The notes: generated by a model not told the origin, from the letters alone. 64,000 bases of DNA from Lachnospiraceae bacterium (GCA_910575565.1 CAJTFL010000004.1:310001-374000), one strand, 5' to 3'. Shown: positions 43,509 to 52,844, counted from the first letter of the stretch. A program made the numbers and translations.

Positions 43509-44779
43509 GGCAAATCTGTTTCCTCCTGGAACTGCCCTTCCGCCCTCTGCTCCTTAGGCTTCCTTCTTCTGCGCCTGCGCTTATGGTTTTTTTCCGCCCC
43601 TGCCGCAGCCGTCTCCCCGGCGGCCTGGCTGGCTTCCTGGGAAAGATCTTGGCTGGCCTCCGGCTCTTTCGCCTCTTCCTTCCGGCCTTCCGCCATCTTT
43701 TCGCCTGCAGGCTCCTGCACTTTTGCCTTCTGCTGCTTTTGGGCCGCTTTTTCCTTCTTTGCCAGCATGGAAGGCCCTAACTGGCTGGTGCTTCCTCCCT
43801 TGCCGCCCTGCTTCCCGCTGTGCCCTTTTTTTCCGCCAGGCCGGACATCGAAATTAATCCGCTCCTCCTCTACCACCAAAGGACGCTTCATCACCCTCTG
43901 GTTAATGCCTAAGACGTACTCCCCCACCATGCCGATAAAGAAAATCTGCACGGAGCCTAAAAAACACATCCCGATCAGCAGCGGAGCCATCCCTGCCGCA
44001 AACCGCTCCCAGTACACCAGCTTCATGATCAGGTAAATTAAAGCGACCAGGATGCTTACGGCGCAGCAAATGCTGCCGAATATGGTGGCCAGCCTAAGCC
44101 CTGCCTTGGTGTAGGAGGTAATGCTTAACATGGCAGCATCGTAAAGGCGGTAGAAATTATTGCTGGTTTTCCCTGCCCTGCGCCGGGGCTGCTCATAAGG
44201 AATCTCCTTCCTCCTAAATCCCAGCTCCGCCACAATCCCCCTAAGGAAAGGCGTGGGATCGTCCAGCTTTCTAAGCACCTGGATAAACGCCGCGTCATAC
44301 AGGCCAAACCCGGTAAACTGCTCAATCTGTTCCACATCAGACAGCTTTTTAATCATTTTATAGTAACAGCCCCTGAGCCAGTACATCAGCTTATTTTCCC
44401 GGCTGGAGCTTTTAATGCCGATAACAATCTTATACCCATATTCCCATTCCAGCACATACCGAGGGATCATTTCCACCGGATCCTGGAAATCCGCCGCCAT
44501 TAAAATGGTGCAGTCCCCAGTGCTCTGAAGCATAGCATAGTAGGGTGAATTAAACTGTCCGAAATTTTTCGCGTTTAAAATCGCCTTAATCCCCTCATCT
44601 TCCACGCACAGGCGGCGGATAATCTCCCTCGTCCCGTCGGAAGAATCATTGTCAATAAAAATCAGCTCATACCGGTAATCCGGCAGATCCCTTTTGAACG
44701 TTTCCCTAATGGCATCCGCCATTGCCTCCACATTTTCCGCTTCGTTATAGCAGGGCACTACAACACTGATTGTTTTCAT
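43505..44779 (-). CDS. DPM1/GtrB-like GT2 with C-terminal basic tail
   Basis: With the start at 44779 the protein has 424 residues. The GT2 domain (ISVVVPCYNEAENVEAMADA, LIFIDNDSSDGT, ILMAADFQDP) is followed by two membrane helices (about 230-300), as in enzymes that load a sugar onto undecaprenyl phosphate (DPM1/GtrB). The last roughly 90 residues are an extra low-complexity region rich in Lys, Glu and Ala, ending in KNHKRRRRRRKPKEQ. The tail is not part of the family and its role is unknown. Confidence 0.88.
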   Translation of the reverse strand: MKTISVVVPCYNEAENVEAMADAIRETFKRDLPDYRYELIFIDNDSSDGTREIIRRLCVEDEGIKAILNAKNFGQFNSPYYAMLQSTGDCTILMAADFQDPVEMIPRYVLEWEYGYKIVIGIKSSSRENKLMYWLRGCYYKMIKKLSDVEQIEQFTGFGLYDAAFIQVLRKLDDPTPFLRGIVAELGFRRKEIPYEQPRRRAGKTSNNFYRLYDAAMLSITSYTKAGLRLATIFGSICCAVSILVALIYLIMKLVYWERFAAGMAPLLIGMCFLGSVQIFFIGMVGEYVLGINQRVMKRPLVVEEERINFDVRPGGKKGHSGKQGGKGGSTSQLGPSMLAKKEKAAQKQQKAKVQEPAGEKMAEGRKEEAKEPEASQDLSQEASQAAGETAAAGAEKNHKRRRRRRKPKEQRAEGQFQEETDLP

Positions 44780-44786
44780 CCTCACT

Positions 44787-45854
44787 TCACTCCCCATCCA
44801 CGCAGACCATCACTTTTATCAGATCCTGTGGTTTCTCCTTCATTAAATACAGCGCTTCTTCGATTTTGTCAAGCCCTTCCAGGCGATGAGTGATTAGCTT
44901 TTCCGGGTGGATGCGGCCGTATTTCACCATCTCCATCATGCGCTGGATGCGGACGCGCCCGCCCCTGGCCAGCTCCGTGCGGATGGTCTTGCCTGCCATT
45001 CCCCGCCCGCCGGAAAATTTCGGGAAAGGAAGATTTCCCGTGCCGCCGAAATAATTCACATTAGACACCGTGCCGATCCCATAGCGCACCATATCCACCG
45101 CCTGGGCGAAAGCTTCATCCTGGCCGCCGCAGATAATCACCCGGTCGGCTCCCAGCCCCCCGGTCATGGCCTTTACCTTCTCCGCCACATCCCCATCCTT
45201 ATAGCTTAAAATATCCGTAGCCCCAAATTCCCTGGCCAGCTTTACGCAAACCGGGCGGCTTCCTACCGCGATAATCCGGGCAGCTCCCAGATGCCTCGCT
45301 CCCTCCACCGCCATAAGGCCGATAGGGCCGATCCCTATGACTGCCACCGTATCGCCAAACTGGATTCCGGCGCACTCCGCCCCGGTAAAACCGGTCGTCA
45401 CCACATCCACGCACATCAGCGCCTGTTCCACCGTAACGCCCTCCGGGATTTTGGCCAGGGTCGTATCCGCATCAGGAATCCCGAACCGCTCCGCAAACAC
45501 GCCAGGCTGGCTTCTCCCCAGCTGGTGGCCGGAAAAAGGCGCGCTGGCATGGCCGAAATTATGCTCCTGGATCCCCAGATCCCTCCAATCCGGGGTAATG
45601 GCCGGAACAGCCACCACTTCACCGGGCTTAAAATCCCGGACAAATTCCCCTACTTCCACGATCTGCGCCACGCACTCATGGCCCAGGATCAAATTCGGCG
45701 CCTTCTTAGATCCGCCCCCAAACACCGTATGGACATCCGATGAGCAGGGAGCCAAAGCCACCGGGCGCAGGATTGCCCCGTAAGGAGACAGCACCGGCAG
45801 GGGAGAGTCAAACCACCCCACCTTGCCAGGCTCAATTAATACAAAAGACTTCAT
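44787..45854 (-). CDS. Zinc-dependent alcohol dehydrogenase, TbADH-like MDR family
   Basis: The start at 45854 gives 355 residues opening MKSFVLIEPGKVGWFDSPLP. The protein closely follows the layout of the Thermoanaerobacter secondary alcohol dehydrogenase: catalytic-zinc residues in APCSSDVHTVFGG and LGHECV, then ITPDWRDL, and the cofactor fold GDTVAVIGIGPIGLMAV. The site after the last Gly (VGSRPVCVKLAREFGATD) matches the NADP-binding form. In this operon it probably reduces a keto-sugar or keto-side chain rather than a free alcohol. That substrate is inference from the TPP enzyme and methyltransferase neighbours. Confidence 0.88.
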   Translation of the reverse strand: MKSFVLIEPGKVGWFDSPLPVLSPYGAILRPVALAPCSSDVHTVFGGGSKKAPNLILGHECVAQIVEVGEFVRDFKPGEVVAVPAITPDWRDLGIQEHNFGHASAPFSGHQLGRSQPGVFAERFGIPDADTTLAKIPEGVTVEQALMCVDVVTTGFTGAECAGIQFGDTVAVIGIGPIGLMAVEGARHLGAARIIAVGSRPVCVKLAREFGATDILSYKDGDVAEKVKAMTGGLGADRVIICGGQDEAFAQAVDMVRYGIGTVSNVNYFGGTGNLPFPKFSGGRGMAGKTIRTELARGGRVRIQRMMEMVKYGRIHPEKLITHRLEGLDKIEEALYLMKEKPQDLIKVMVCVDGE

Positions 45855-45889
45855 CACGTTTACTGTTCCTCTCAAAAATAAACCGTTCG

Positions 45890-47104
45890 TTATCTAACTT
45901 CCTCCAAATGGTCGCTGCGCATGGCTAAGATCCTTACCCTTTCCCCAAAACGGGAACGGATAATCCCTGCAATCTCCTTCGTATACCCAGGCGCCACGAT
46001 CACGATCTGCTCCACCGGATGCTGGTGGAAATAATCCGGGGGCACGATAGGCAGATGGGATGCGGGGGCAAACCTTCCCTGCTTAAACGGCGCTGAATCG
46101 ATCATATATTCCGCCGCTTCCCCTAAGCAGGTGGTGGCCGCCAAGGTAAACCCCTGATGGCTGGCTCCCCACAAGGCCAAGGTTTCTCCCTTTTCCTTCA
46201 GGGAGCAGGCCAGCTTTTCCATCTCTTTTCCTATCTGCACCTGGCTGGCCGCTAATGCGGAAAAATCTTCCTTCCGGATCTCCCCATCCCGGATCCAGGC
46301 CTTTTTAATGCTTTCTTCCCTGCCCTTCTCCACCTTCCGAAGGATAACCGCACAGGTGTCCCGGTTCACCAGCTCCTCCTCCAGCACGGCAAAACCATGA
46401 AGTTCTGCCAGCTTCCTTAAGGTTTCAAACCGGTAGTAGGCGATGTGATCCCTGAGGAATTCATAATAGCTGCCATGCTCTACGATATATTCCAGGCTGG
46501 GGACGGTGATCAGGCCCACGCCCCCCTCTGCCAGGTTATTGCGGATGCACTCCAGCATCACCCCGGGCCTTGGCTGGTGCTCCAAAAAATTAAACGAAAG
46601 GAAGGCGTCATAAGGCCCCTTCCCTCCCAGCAGCGTATCCGCCGTCTCTGCAAAGCCTTGGCTTACCTCCAAGCCCTTAGCCGCGGCGGCCTCCACCAGG
46701 CCTTTTTTGTGCTCTACCCCCACAGCCTTTACCGGGAACTCCTTAAGCACCGCCAGGAACTCTCCCTGGCCGCAGCCTGCCTCCAGGATTTTCTTTCCTT
46801 CCAGATGGTAGGTTTCAATTAGGTGGCGGTATTGGCGGCGGCGAAGCTCTGCCATCGTGGTGCTGTACCCGCCCGCCCGGATCACATCCCGGTAATAATC
46901 CACCGGCTGGCAGTCAAACTGCACCAGCCCGCAGCACGCACACTGGTACAGCCTCAAGGGAATTCCCCTCTCCCCCTCCAGATCCTTTGCCGCCGGGATA
47001 TTCTGTGCCGACGCAGGCATCCCTTCAAATTCCAGGAGCGCCTTCCCCGGCAGCTTTTCCCCGCACAGCAGGCAGATATCCCTGGCATGACTATCTTTTT
47101 CCAT
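45890..47104 (-). CDS. SAM-dependent C-methyltransferase, TylC3/NovU-like
   Basis: The 404-residue protein has the three-part structure of sugar C-methyltransferases. An N-terminal zinc-binding region comes first (CLLCGEKLPGKA, then YQCACCGLVQFDCQ). A central SAM domain follows (ILEAGCGQGEFLAVLKEF), and a C-terminal domain (about 290-400, LALWGASHQGFTLAA). Known members methylate a carbon of NDP-4-keto-sugars. Start and stop overlap or abut neighbouring genes, so it is co-transcribed with the TPP enzyme, epimerase and dehydrogenase. Confidence 0.85.
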   Translation of the reverse strand: MEKDSHARDICLLCGEKLPGKALLEFEGMPASAQNIPAAKDLEGERGIPLRLYQCACCGLVQFDCQPVDYYRDVIRAGGYSTTMAELRRRQYRHLIETYHLEGKKILEAGCGQGEFLAVLKEFPVKAVGVEHKKGLVEAAAAKGLEVSQGFAETADTLLGGKGPYDAFLSFNFLEHQPRPGVMLECIRNNLAEGGVGLITVPSLEYIVEHGSYYEFLRDHIAYYRFETLRKLAELHGFAVLEEELVNRDTCAVILRKVEKGREESIKKAWIRDGEIRKEDFSALAASQVQIGKEMEKLACSLKEKGETLALWGASHQGFTLAATTCLGEAAEYMIDSAPFKQGRFAPASHLPIVPPDYFHQHPVEQIVIVAPGYTKEIAGIIRSRFGERVRILAMRSDHLEEVR

Positions 47105-48056
47105 TAACGTTCCTGTCCTTTCCCTTTTCCCTTAAAAGCCTTCCGATCCCTTCCTCAAAAGATACTGACGGCCTCCAGCCTATGGCCTTCATTCTGGAAA
47201 TATCCGGGATCAAATTGGCCGACCCTTCCGCATTAGGCGGCAGCTTCCCATAAAGGCACTCCCCCCGGCCCCCGCAAAGGCGGCGCATCTCTTCCACATA
47301 ATCCTTTAGGGGGCGGGTCCAGGACGCTTCCCCGGCAATATTATAAAGGCCGTCCTTTTCCAGTTCTCCCGGATACTCCATCAGCGCCATAAATGCATTA
47401 ACCAAATCATCAATGTACAGATAATTCCAAAGCTGGGTACAGGCTCCAAGCTCCATGATGCCGCCGTTTAAGAAGGCCTCCAGGCAGGAATTCACCAGGG
47501 AGCCGGGATGATCCCCCGGCCCGTATACGCTGAAAATCCTGGCATGGATGTATTCCAATGTTTCCTTTCCCTCATCCTTCCAGCCCCGGCAAAGCTTTTG
47601 GGCCTGCCGGTAAAACTCCGTCTTTGCCAGGCCATACCAGGAAATGGGGCGGCACTCCTGCCCCTCCCGCATCCTGTCCTTACACTGGCCGTACTCCGCC
47701 TGGGAACCGCTGAAAAAGAATCGGCGGCAGCCTAAGGCTCTCGCCCCTTTTAAGGCGTTCACGGAATCCTTCGCATTCTTCTCCTGGATTTCCTGCCGCT
47801 TCCGGTTGACGCTCCCGGAGCCGTCCCATGCAAAATGGAAATAAACCTCACATCTTTCCCCAATCTGCCCCGGAAGCTCCAAAAGGCGCTCCATATCCAG
47901 CTCCAGCACCCAAAGCCCCGGCACGTTTTCCGGAAGGACTTTGCGGTTTGCCGAATAGGGGCGCACCACGGCATACACCTGATGGCCTTCCTCCAAAAGC
48001 CGCCTGATAAGGGCCGCTCCCAGGAAGCTGGTGGCCCCCGTCACCACCGCCCGCAT
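47091..48056 (-). CDS. NAD-dependent epimerase/dehydratase (SDR)
   Basis: The 321-residue extended SDR has the NAD-binding glycine motif VTGATSFLGAALIRRL at the N-terminus. The active-site pair SGSQAEYG and SWYGLAKTEFYRQ (YxxxK) follows near residues 118 and 145. It likely epimerises, dehydrates or reduces a nucleotide-activated sugar. It overlaps the methyltransferase start by 14 bases and abuts the TPP enzyme stop, so the four genes form a tight unit. Confidence 0.88.
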   Translation of the reverse strand: MRAVVTGATSFLGAALIRRLLEEGHQVYAVVRPYSANRKVLPENVPGLWVLELDMERLLELPGQIGERCEVYFHFAWDGSGSVNRKRQEIQEKNAKDSVNALKGARALGCRRFFFSGSQAEYGQCKDRMREGQECRPISWYGLAKTEFYRQAQKLCRGWKDEGKETLEYIHARIFSVYGPGDHPGSLVNSCLEAFLNGGIMELGACTQLWNYLYIDDLVNAFMALMEYPGELEKDGLYNIAGEASWTRPLKDYVEEMRRLCGGRGECLYGKLPPNAEGSANLIPDISRMKAIGWRPSVSFEEGIGRLLREKGKDRNVNGKR

Positions 48057-50029
48057 TATTCCTTAATCCGGGGAATGATCATGTTGGCATCCATCTCTTC
48101 CTCCGGCAAAAACGGAGCCAAGTCCTCCAAGGGCGGCGAGGTAATCGTCCCGTCCGGCATCTTCCTGGCCGACGACTTCGGCTCGAAATTCTGATCTGTG
48201 CTGACCATAACCTCGCAGATTGCCGGCCCAGGGACAGCCAAAGCTCCTTCTATGGCCTGCGCCAGCTGGCTGTTATGGCGTGCGCAAAAATAGGGATAGC
48301 CATAAGCGCCCGCCAGCTTTTCCATAGAAGGAAAGCTTAAATCCGGCCCCTTAAACCCGCTGTCCGTGCCTACTCCCACTAACGCCCCCTCAAAGAAATT
48401 TTGCTGGCTCTGGCGTATGGAATGATAGCCGTTATTATTAATCACAAATATCTTGATTGCCATCCGATGGTGGATAATGGTCTGCAGCTCCTGCAGATTC
48501 ATCTGGATGCTGCCATCGCCGGTAAGCAAAATAATATCCTGGCTGTGATCCGCCATATACGCGCCGATAGCCGCCGGAAGATCGTAACCCATGGCAGCAA
48601 TGGCGGAATTGGAAATAAACCGCTGTCCCTTTTTAATGATATAGGAATGGCCTCCCGCCACGCAGGCGGAGCCATTGCCCGACACGGTAATCTGCCCTTC
48701 CTTTAAGCGGCTGCTTAATTCCCTCACCAGCGCATACACATTGGCTTCCTTGTCATCGCCCTGGGATAAGTGCTTGGGCAGAATCACCGGATACTTCTCC
48801 CTCCACATCTGGCAGGTCTCTATCCAGCTCTTCCCCTTTAATCCCTCCCCGCCGCCAAACAGCGGCTTGGGGAGGCGGCCCTCCTGCTGCCCTTCCTTTA
48901 GCTGCTCCACCAGCTTTTCCAAAAATACTTTCCCGTCGGCATGGACGGGCAGATCCACATGGACGGAAGGCTTCTTAAGCTCCTCCTGATCCACGTCGTT
49001 CATAATCACATAGGCTTTTCTTGCCCAGGTTTTATAATTATAGCCAACCTGCCGTATGCTTAATCTGCTGCCTACGGAAAACACTAAATCGCTGTTCTGG
49101 ACGGCGAAATTCCCGGGCCGATCCCCCATGTTCCCCGGCCTCCCGGCATAAAGGGGATGCTCGTCCCAGATTGCGTCCTGGATATTCCACCCAGTCACCA
49201 CCGGGATCCCCAAAAGCTCTGCCGCTTCCAAAAATACTTCATACGCCCCGGCGATGCGGATTCCGTTCCCCACATAAAATACCGGCCGCTTCGCTTCCCG
49301 GATCTTGTCCAAAACTTTTTCCATAAGGGCGGCCTCCGGCTCTCCCGGAAGCACTTGCCGCTTTTCCCCGAACCCGGCATCATCCTCCCGGATTTTCGCC
49401 GGATGGGATGGCTTTCCTGCCCTGCCAGAGCCATCCCCCCAGCCGCTTCCTCCCGCCTCGTAATCCTCCGGATCAAAGCCTCCCAGATCCTCCTCTTCCA
49501 CAAACGCCCCCTGGACATCCAAAGGGATATCCAGCCAGCACGGCCCGGGACGCCCGGATCGGGCAAGGTACAGCGCCTTCTCCAAACAAAACCGGATCCG
49601 CTTAGGATCCGTCACCATCTCGCAGTACTTCGTCATGGAAGACACCGCCTGGCAGATATCAAACTCCTGATCCCCCATAGCCCGTATCCCCACGCCCGAC
49701 CACCGGGCCGTGGTATCATACCGCACCTGCCCGGAAAGCACCAGCATAGGGATGGAATCCAGCCATGCCCCCACCACTCCTGTGATGGCATTCGTCCCTC
49801 CCGGCCCTGTGGTCACGCAGACTGCGGCAATCTGGTTATGGATCCTGGCGTAGCTGTCCGCCGCCATGGCGCAGGCCTGCTCATGATGGTTGTAAATGCA
49901 CTCCAGCCCCTCCTGATGGCCCAGCCCGTCATTCAAATGCATGGCTCCGCCGCCGGTTACGGTAAACACATGGCGGATCCCCTCCTCCACCAACTTTCCC
50001 GCAATATAATTCGATACCTTGATTCTCAT
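48056..50029 (-). CDS. TPP-dependent acetolactate synthase-like enzyme
   Basis: The 657-residue protein shows the full ThDP fold. The PYR domain carries the catalytic Glu (YNHHEQACAMAADSYAR near 50), the middle domain follows, and the PP domain has the cofactor motif LLTGDGSIQM...NNNGYHS. A charged, glycine-rich insert (about 185-235, GGSGWGDGSGRAGKPSH) makes it about 80 residues longer than IlvB. No small IlvH subunit is nearby. Enzymes of this family in sugar clusters (for example YerE) add a two-carbon pyruvate-derived unit to keto-sugars. Context with C-methyltransferase and epimerase fits that, but it is not proven. Confidence 0.82.
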   Translation of the reverse strand: MRIKVSNYIAGKLVEEGIRHVFTVTGGGAMHLNDGLGHQEGLECIYNHHEQACAMAADSYARIHNQIAAVCVTTGPGGTNAITGVVGAWLDSIPMLVLSGQVRYDTTARWSGVGIRAMGDQEFDICQAVSSMTKYCEMVTDPKRIRFCLEKALYLARSGRPGPCWLDIPLDVQGAFVEEEDLGGFDPEDYEAGGSGWGDGSGRAGKPSHPAKIREDDAGFGEKRQVLPGEPEAALMEKVLDKIREAKRPVFYVGNGIRIAGAYEVFLEAAELLGIPVVTGWNIQDAIWDEHPLYAGRPGNMGDRPGNFAVQNSDLVFSVGSRLSIRQVGYNYKTWARKAYVIMNDVDQEELKKPSVHVDLPVHADGKVFLEKLVEQLKEGQQEGRLPKPLFGGGEGLKGKSWIETCQMWREKYPVILPKHLSQGDDKEANVYALVRELSSRLKEGQITVSGNGSACVAGGHSYIIKKGQRFISNSAIAAMGYDLPAAIGAYMADHSQDIILLTGDGSIQMNLQELQTIIHHRMAIKIFVINNNGYHSIRQSQQNFFEGALVGVGTDSGFKGPDLSFPSMEKLAGAYGYPYFCARHNSQLAQAIEGALAVPGPAICEVMVSTDQNFEPKSSARKMPDGTITSPPLEDLAPFLPEEEMDANMIIPRIKE

Positions 50030-50078
50030 CCGTCCCCTCCCCTTACGATCATGCGTTAAAACCTCACTAAGTGCTCAC

Positions 50079-50084
50079 ATTATA
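50079..50084 (-). promoter_or_regulatory. Extended -10 element of the TPP-enzyme operon
   Basis: The minus strand carries ATATGATATAATG, a perfect -10 TATAAT with TGA extension, 50 bases before the start codon. No good -35 lies at 16-18 bases. It matches the string upstream of scfA and of the Wzz/priming operon. Confidence 0.5.
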
Positions 50085-50332
50085 TCATATTTTATGGCAA
50101 AAGCATACAGAAAAATTTCTTACAGCCTTCTATAGCTAATATTGCGGCACAAAAAGGGAGAAATTTTGCGGGAAACCCCTCCCTTCTCCTTCCTCTTCCA
50201 GCCCTGCCTGCCCATAGCAGTTCTGGAAACAACCTACACTAGAAATCCCGGGACGGCCAGGCTATAATCACAAACGTAAGGCAACCATGAATCCCGGGCA
50301 CTGGCCCGGCCAAACAAAAAGGAGAGACTTAT
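50085..50332. other. Divergent intergenic region before the wall-binding protein
   Basis: A plus-strand TATAAT (50263-50268) with a poor -35 could serve the wall-binding gene, whose AAGGAGAG site is at about 50320-50327. I see no riboswitch, terminator or repeat. Confidence 0.4.
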
Positions 50333-51724
50333 ATGATGAACAAAACAGTTGCAACGATGGCTGTATTATCCACCGCAGCAGTTATGGCTGCCGTAACCCC
50401 TTCCCTTTTCCCCCAGGCCCCCTCGGCGAGAGTGCTGGCAGCGACGGCAGGATGGGTAGAGGAAAACGGGGACTGGCGCTACCTGGACAGCGACGGTTAC
50501 TATTTAACCGATTCCTGGAAGAAAAAAGGCAGCGATATGTACTACCTGGATGAAGAAGGCGAAATCACTACCGATATGATTATAAATGATGAATACTATG
50601 TGGATGAAACAGGGAAACGGGTAGCCGACCACTGGGTTTCCGTGTACAATGAGGAGGACGATTCCGAAGACGCCCCGGAATACTACTGGCACTATTTTGG
50701 GAAAGACGGGAAGGCCGTGAAATCCAAATGGCACAAAATCAACTCCAACTGGTATTACTTCAATTCCGACGGCCAGATGCTGACCGGCAAGCAGGAAATC
50801 GACGGCCACACTTACTACCTGGGAGAGGAAAATGACGGTGTGCGCAAAAGCGGATGGGTTTCCCTGGAAGAGGACAGCGAAGAGCCGGACAGCGATCTTG
50901 CATGGTATTTCTTTGACAATAACGGCCGCATGGTGGTAAACCAGGTTGACCGCAAGATTGACAAAAACTACTATACCTTTGCCGACGGCCGTTTACAGAC
51001 CGGATGGTACAAGCTTCCTCTGCAGGAAAACGCAGAAGACGGCTCCCAGGACGGAACCTTGTCAAATGGCATCGCCGGGCAGCCTGCCCCTGCCCCCAAG
51101 GAAGGAACCATCCACGGCTATCAGTACTATGAGGAAGACGGCAAGCGCGCCTCCGGCTGGTATGAAATCGAAGGAGCCGAAGGTGTAAGCGAGGAAGGGG
51201 AAACCTACCGTTTCTACTTCCGCAGCGGCCGGCCCTTAGCCGCAGCTACCGGCATCCAGACCTTCAATGTGGACTCCAAAAAATACGCATTTAATGAGAA
51301 AGGAGAAATGCAGACCGGCCTTCAGGTAATCACCCTGGAAAACGGCGAGATTGCCAACGCCTACTTTGGGGATGACGGCGTAATGCGCACCGGGAAACAG
51401 ACCATCTTTAACGAAGATACGGGAGAAAATGAAATCTGGTTCTTCCACACCGACAGCGAGAGAAAGGGGCAAGGCTTCCACGGCATCCGCGACAACGTGA
51501 TTTACCACTATGGGCTCCGCCAGTCCGCCCCTAGCGATCTGCGCTACGCACCGGCAGAATTAGACGGAACCACTTACCTGGTAAATACCTCCGGGACTAT
51601 CCAGAAAGCAGCCGCTTCCTCAAAATCCAGCTTAAAGCCGGAGCTGGGCAATGGCTTTAAAGACTTTACCGACGAAAACGATTATGTATGGACCGTAGAT
51701 ACAAACGGCGTAATCCAAAAATAA
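50333..51724 (+). CDS. Secreted cell-wall-binding repeat protein
   Basis: The 463-residue product has a signal peptide (about residues 1-35: ATMAVLSTAAVMAAVTPSLF, with cleavage likely after VLA or nearby). The rest consists of choline-binding-type repeats of about 20 residues (GWVEENGDWRYLDSDGYYLT, WHKINSNWYYFNSDGQMLTG). Aromatic residues in the WYYF hairpins form ligand pockets in this family. No catalytic domain is present, so it is probably a wall adhesin or scaffold. Longer acidic inserts separate some repeats. It ends in a strong terminator and is transcribed divergently from the polysaccharide operon. Confidence 0.88.
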   Translation: MMNKTVATMAVLSTAAVMAAVTPSLFPQAPSARVLAATAGWVEENGDWRYLDSDGYYLTDSWKKKGSDMYYLDEEGEITTDMIINDEYYVDETGKRVADHWVSVYNEEDDSEDAPEYYWHYFGKDGKAVKSKWHKINSNWYYFNSDGQMLTGKQEIDGHTYYLGEENDGVRKSGWVSLEEDSEEPDSDLAWYFFDNNGRMVVNQVDRKIDKNYYTFADGRLQTGWYKLPLQENAEDGSQDGTLSNGIAGQPAPAPKEGTIHGYQYYEEDGKRASGWYEIEGAEGVSEEGETYRFYFRSGRPLAAATGIQTFNVDSKKYAFNEKGEMQTGLQVITLENGEIANAYFGDDGVMRTGKQTIFNEDTGENEIWFFHTDSERKGQGFHGIRDNVIYHYGLRQSAPSDLRYAPAELDGTTYLVNTSGTIQKAAASSKSSLKPELGNGFKDFTDENDYVWTVDTNGVIQK

Positions 51725-51811
51725 CGCCAAAAAAACACTCTGTCCTGCGGTGCAATTTGGCCGCAGGCATCGATTAAAAATCTCTATTTTTCAGCTTTAT
51801 CCGTTCAACTT

Positions 51812-51851
51812 CAAGCTTCGGGGGAATTTTTTCCTCCGAAGCTTGTTTTTT
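51812..51851 (+). terminator. Terminator of the wall-binding protein gene
   Basis: Arms CAAGCTTCGG (51812-51821) and CCGAAGCTTG (51836-51845) are followed by six T. Confidence 0.9.
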
Positions 51852-51936
51852 GCGAAAAAAACACATTTTCATCTGTCACATTTTGCTCTGTCCTTCGTTA
51901 TACAGGTAGAAAAAGGAAGGAGAATTTTGTAATTTC

Positions 51937-52326
51937 ATGCGGGAACTTTCTGTTTACTATTGTGTTAAATGCGGCTATTACGCCTACTACCAGCTATCAA
52001 AAAATGCGGTCTGCCCTAAATGCAGCGTAAAGATGAAGCTGCTAAATATCCCTTACCAAAAATTCATGGACTTAGACTGCGAGGAACGGGACGCGCTGCT
52101 GTCCCGTGAAATCCTGTTAAACTGCCCTTCCGTCGTCACCCGCATCACTGCCGCCCATAAGGCTGCAAACCAGCGGGAAACCATCGCCCTCCTAAGCGCA
52201 AAGATCAATGAACTGGAAGAAGAAAACAAAAAGCTGAACGAAACCGTATCCTGGATGCACCAAACCATCTGGGAAATGGTTCGGAACGAAAAGAACCAAA
52301 ATAGGGAATCCAAAAGTGATGAATGA
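51937..52326 (+). CDS. Small zinc-ribbon plus coiled-coil protein
   Basis: The 129-residue protein opens with two Cys pairs, YCVKCGYYAYYQ and AVCPKCSVKMK, forming a zinc ribbon (residues 9-35). It ends with a charged coiled coil (about 85-129, INELEEENKKLNETV). An AAGGAGAA site lies upstream. I do not recognise a named family. Similar small proteins occur in Lachnospiraceae. The coiled coil resembles that of the convergent 52-residue gene, so the two might interact. That is speculation. Confidence 0.6.
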   Translation: MRELSVYYCVKCGYYAYYQLSKNAVCPKCSVKMKLLNIPYQKFMDLDCEERDALLSREILLNCPSVVTRITAAHKAANQRETIALLSAKINELEEENKKLNETVSWMHQTIWEMVRNEKNQNRESKSDE

Positions 52327-52429
52327 AAATAAAGGAAGGGAAAACCGAAAAAGGAGCCGCCGCACCTTTGCAGCAGCCCCTCTCCGCAAATTTTCCCGGC
52401 AAACTTTGCCGGAACCATCTGCGGGCAGC

Positions 52430-52588
52430 CTATGATTGTTCTTGGGAAGAATGTTCGGAATACGTCATATATCGGTCAATCAAGCGATTTAATGTATTTT
52501 TCATCTGGTCAATGATATGGAGCATTTTCTCGTTATCCTTCTTTAGCTGTTGGTTTTCTTCCATCAATGCTTGCAACTCTCGTTCCAT
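52430..52588 (-). CDS. 52-residue coiled-coil protein
   Basis: A strong GGAGGAGGG site precedes an ATG at 52588. The 52-residue product (MERELQALMEENQQLKKDNE onward) is a continuous amphipathic helix with heptad spacing through about residue 40, then a short polar tail. It is too small for standard callers but has a clear start and composition. A CCGGCAAA/TTTGCCGG hairpin without a T-tract follows its stop. Function unknown. Confidence 0.6.
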   Translation of the reverse strand: MERELQALMEENQQLKKDNEKMLHIIDQMKNTLNRLIDRYMTYSEHSSQEQS

Positions 52589-52844
52589 GCTGATTTCCCT
52601 CCTCCCCCATCATGCTGAACTACAATTTACAAAAGTACTCTGCCTTTGTAATATAAAGCTTTTCTTCCCATTTGAAAAGCTGATTCTGCCGCAGGGTTCG
52701 ACAGGAATGAAACCCATTTCCTGCCAGTTCCCAGATTATTCCTTTCCTCACACTACATATACCTCCGTCCAGCACCCAGGTACTACTGCTGGTACTCTCC
52801 CCTAAAAAGCCTTGGCGAATCTTGTCGGATTTTTGTTGGCTGCC
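52589..52844. other. Gene-free stretch before the pseudopilin stop
   Basis: Apart from the promoter region of the 52-residue gene I see nothing supported here. Confidence 0.35.

Noticed and set aside
48056..50029. Ordinary valine/isoleucine acetolactate synthase (ilvB)
   Set aside because: There is no ilvH, ilvC or ilvD nearby, an extra insert is present, and it is packed with sugar-modifying genes. A housekeeping role is less likely, though not excluded.
49157..50059. Long plus-strand open frame opposite the TPP enzyme
   Set aside because: The minus-strand TPP enzyme has clear motifs across the same bases, so this is a shadow frame in GC-rich coding DNA.
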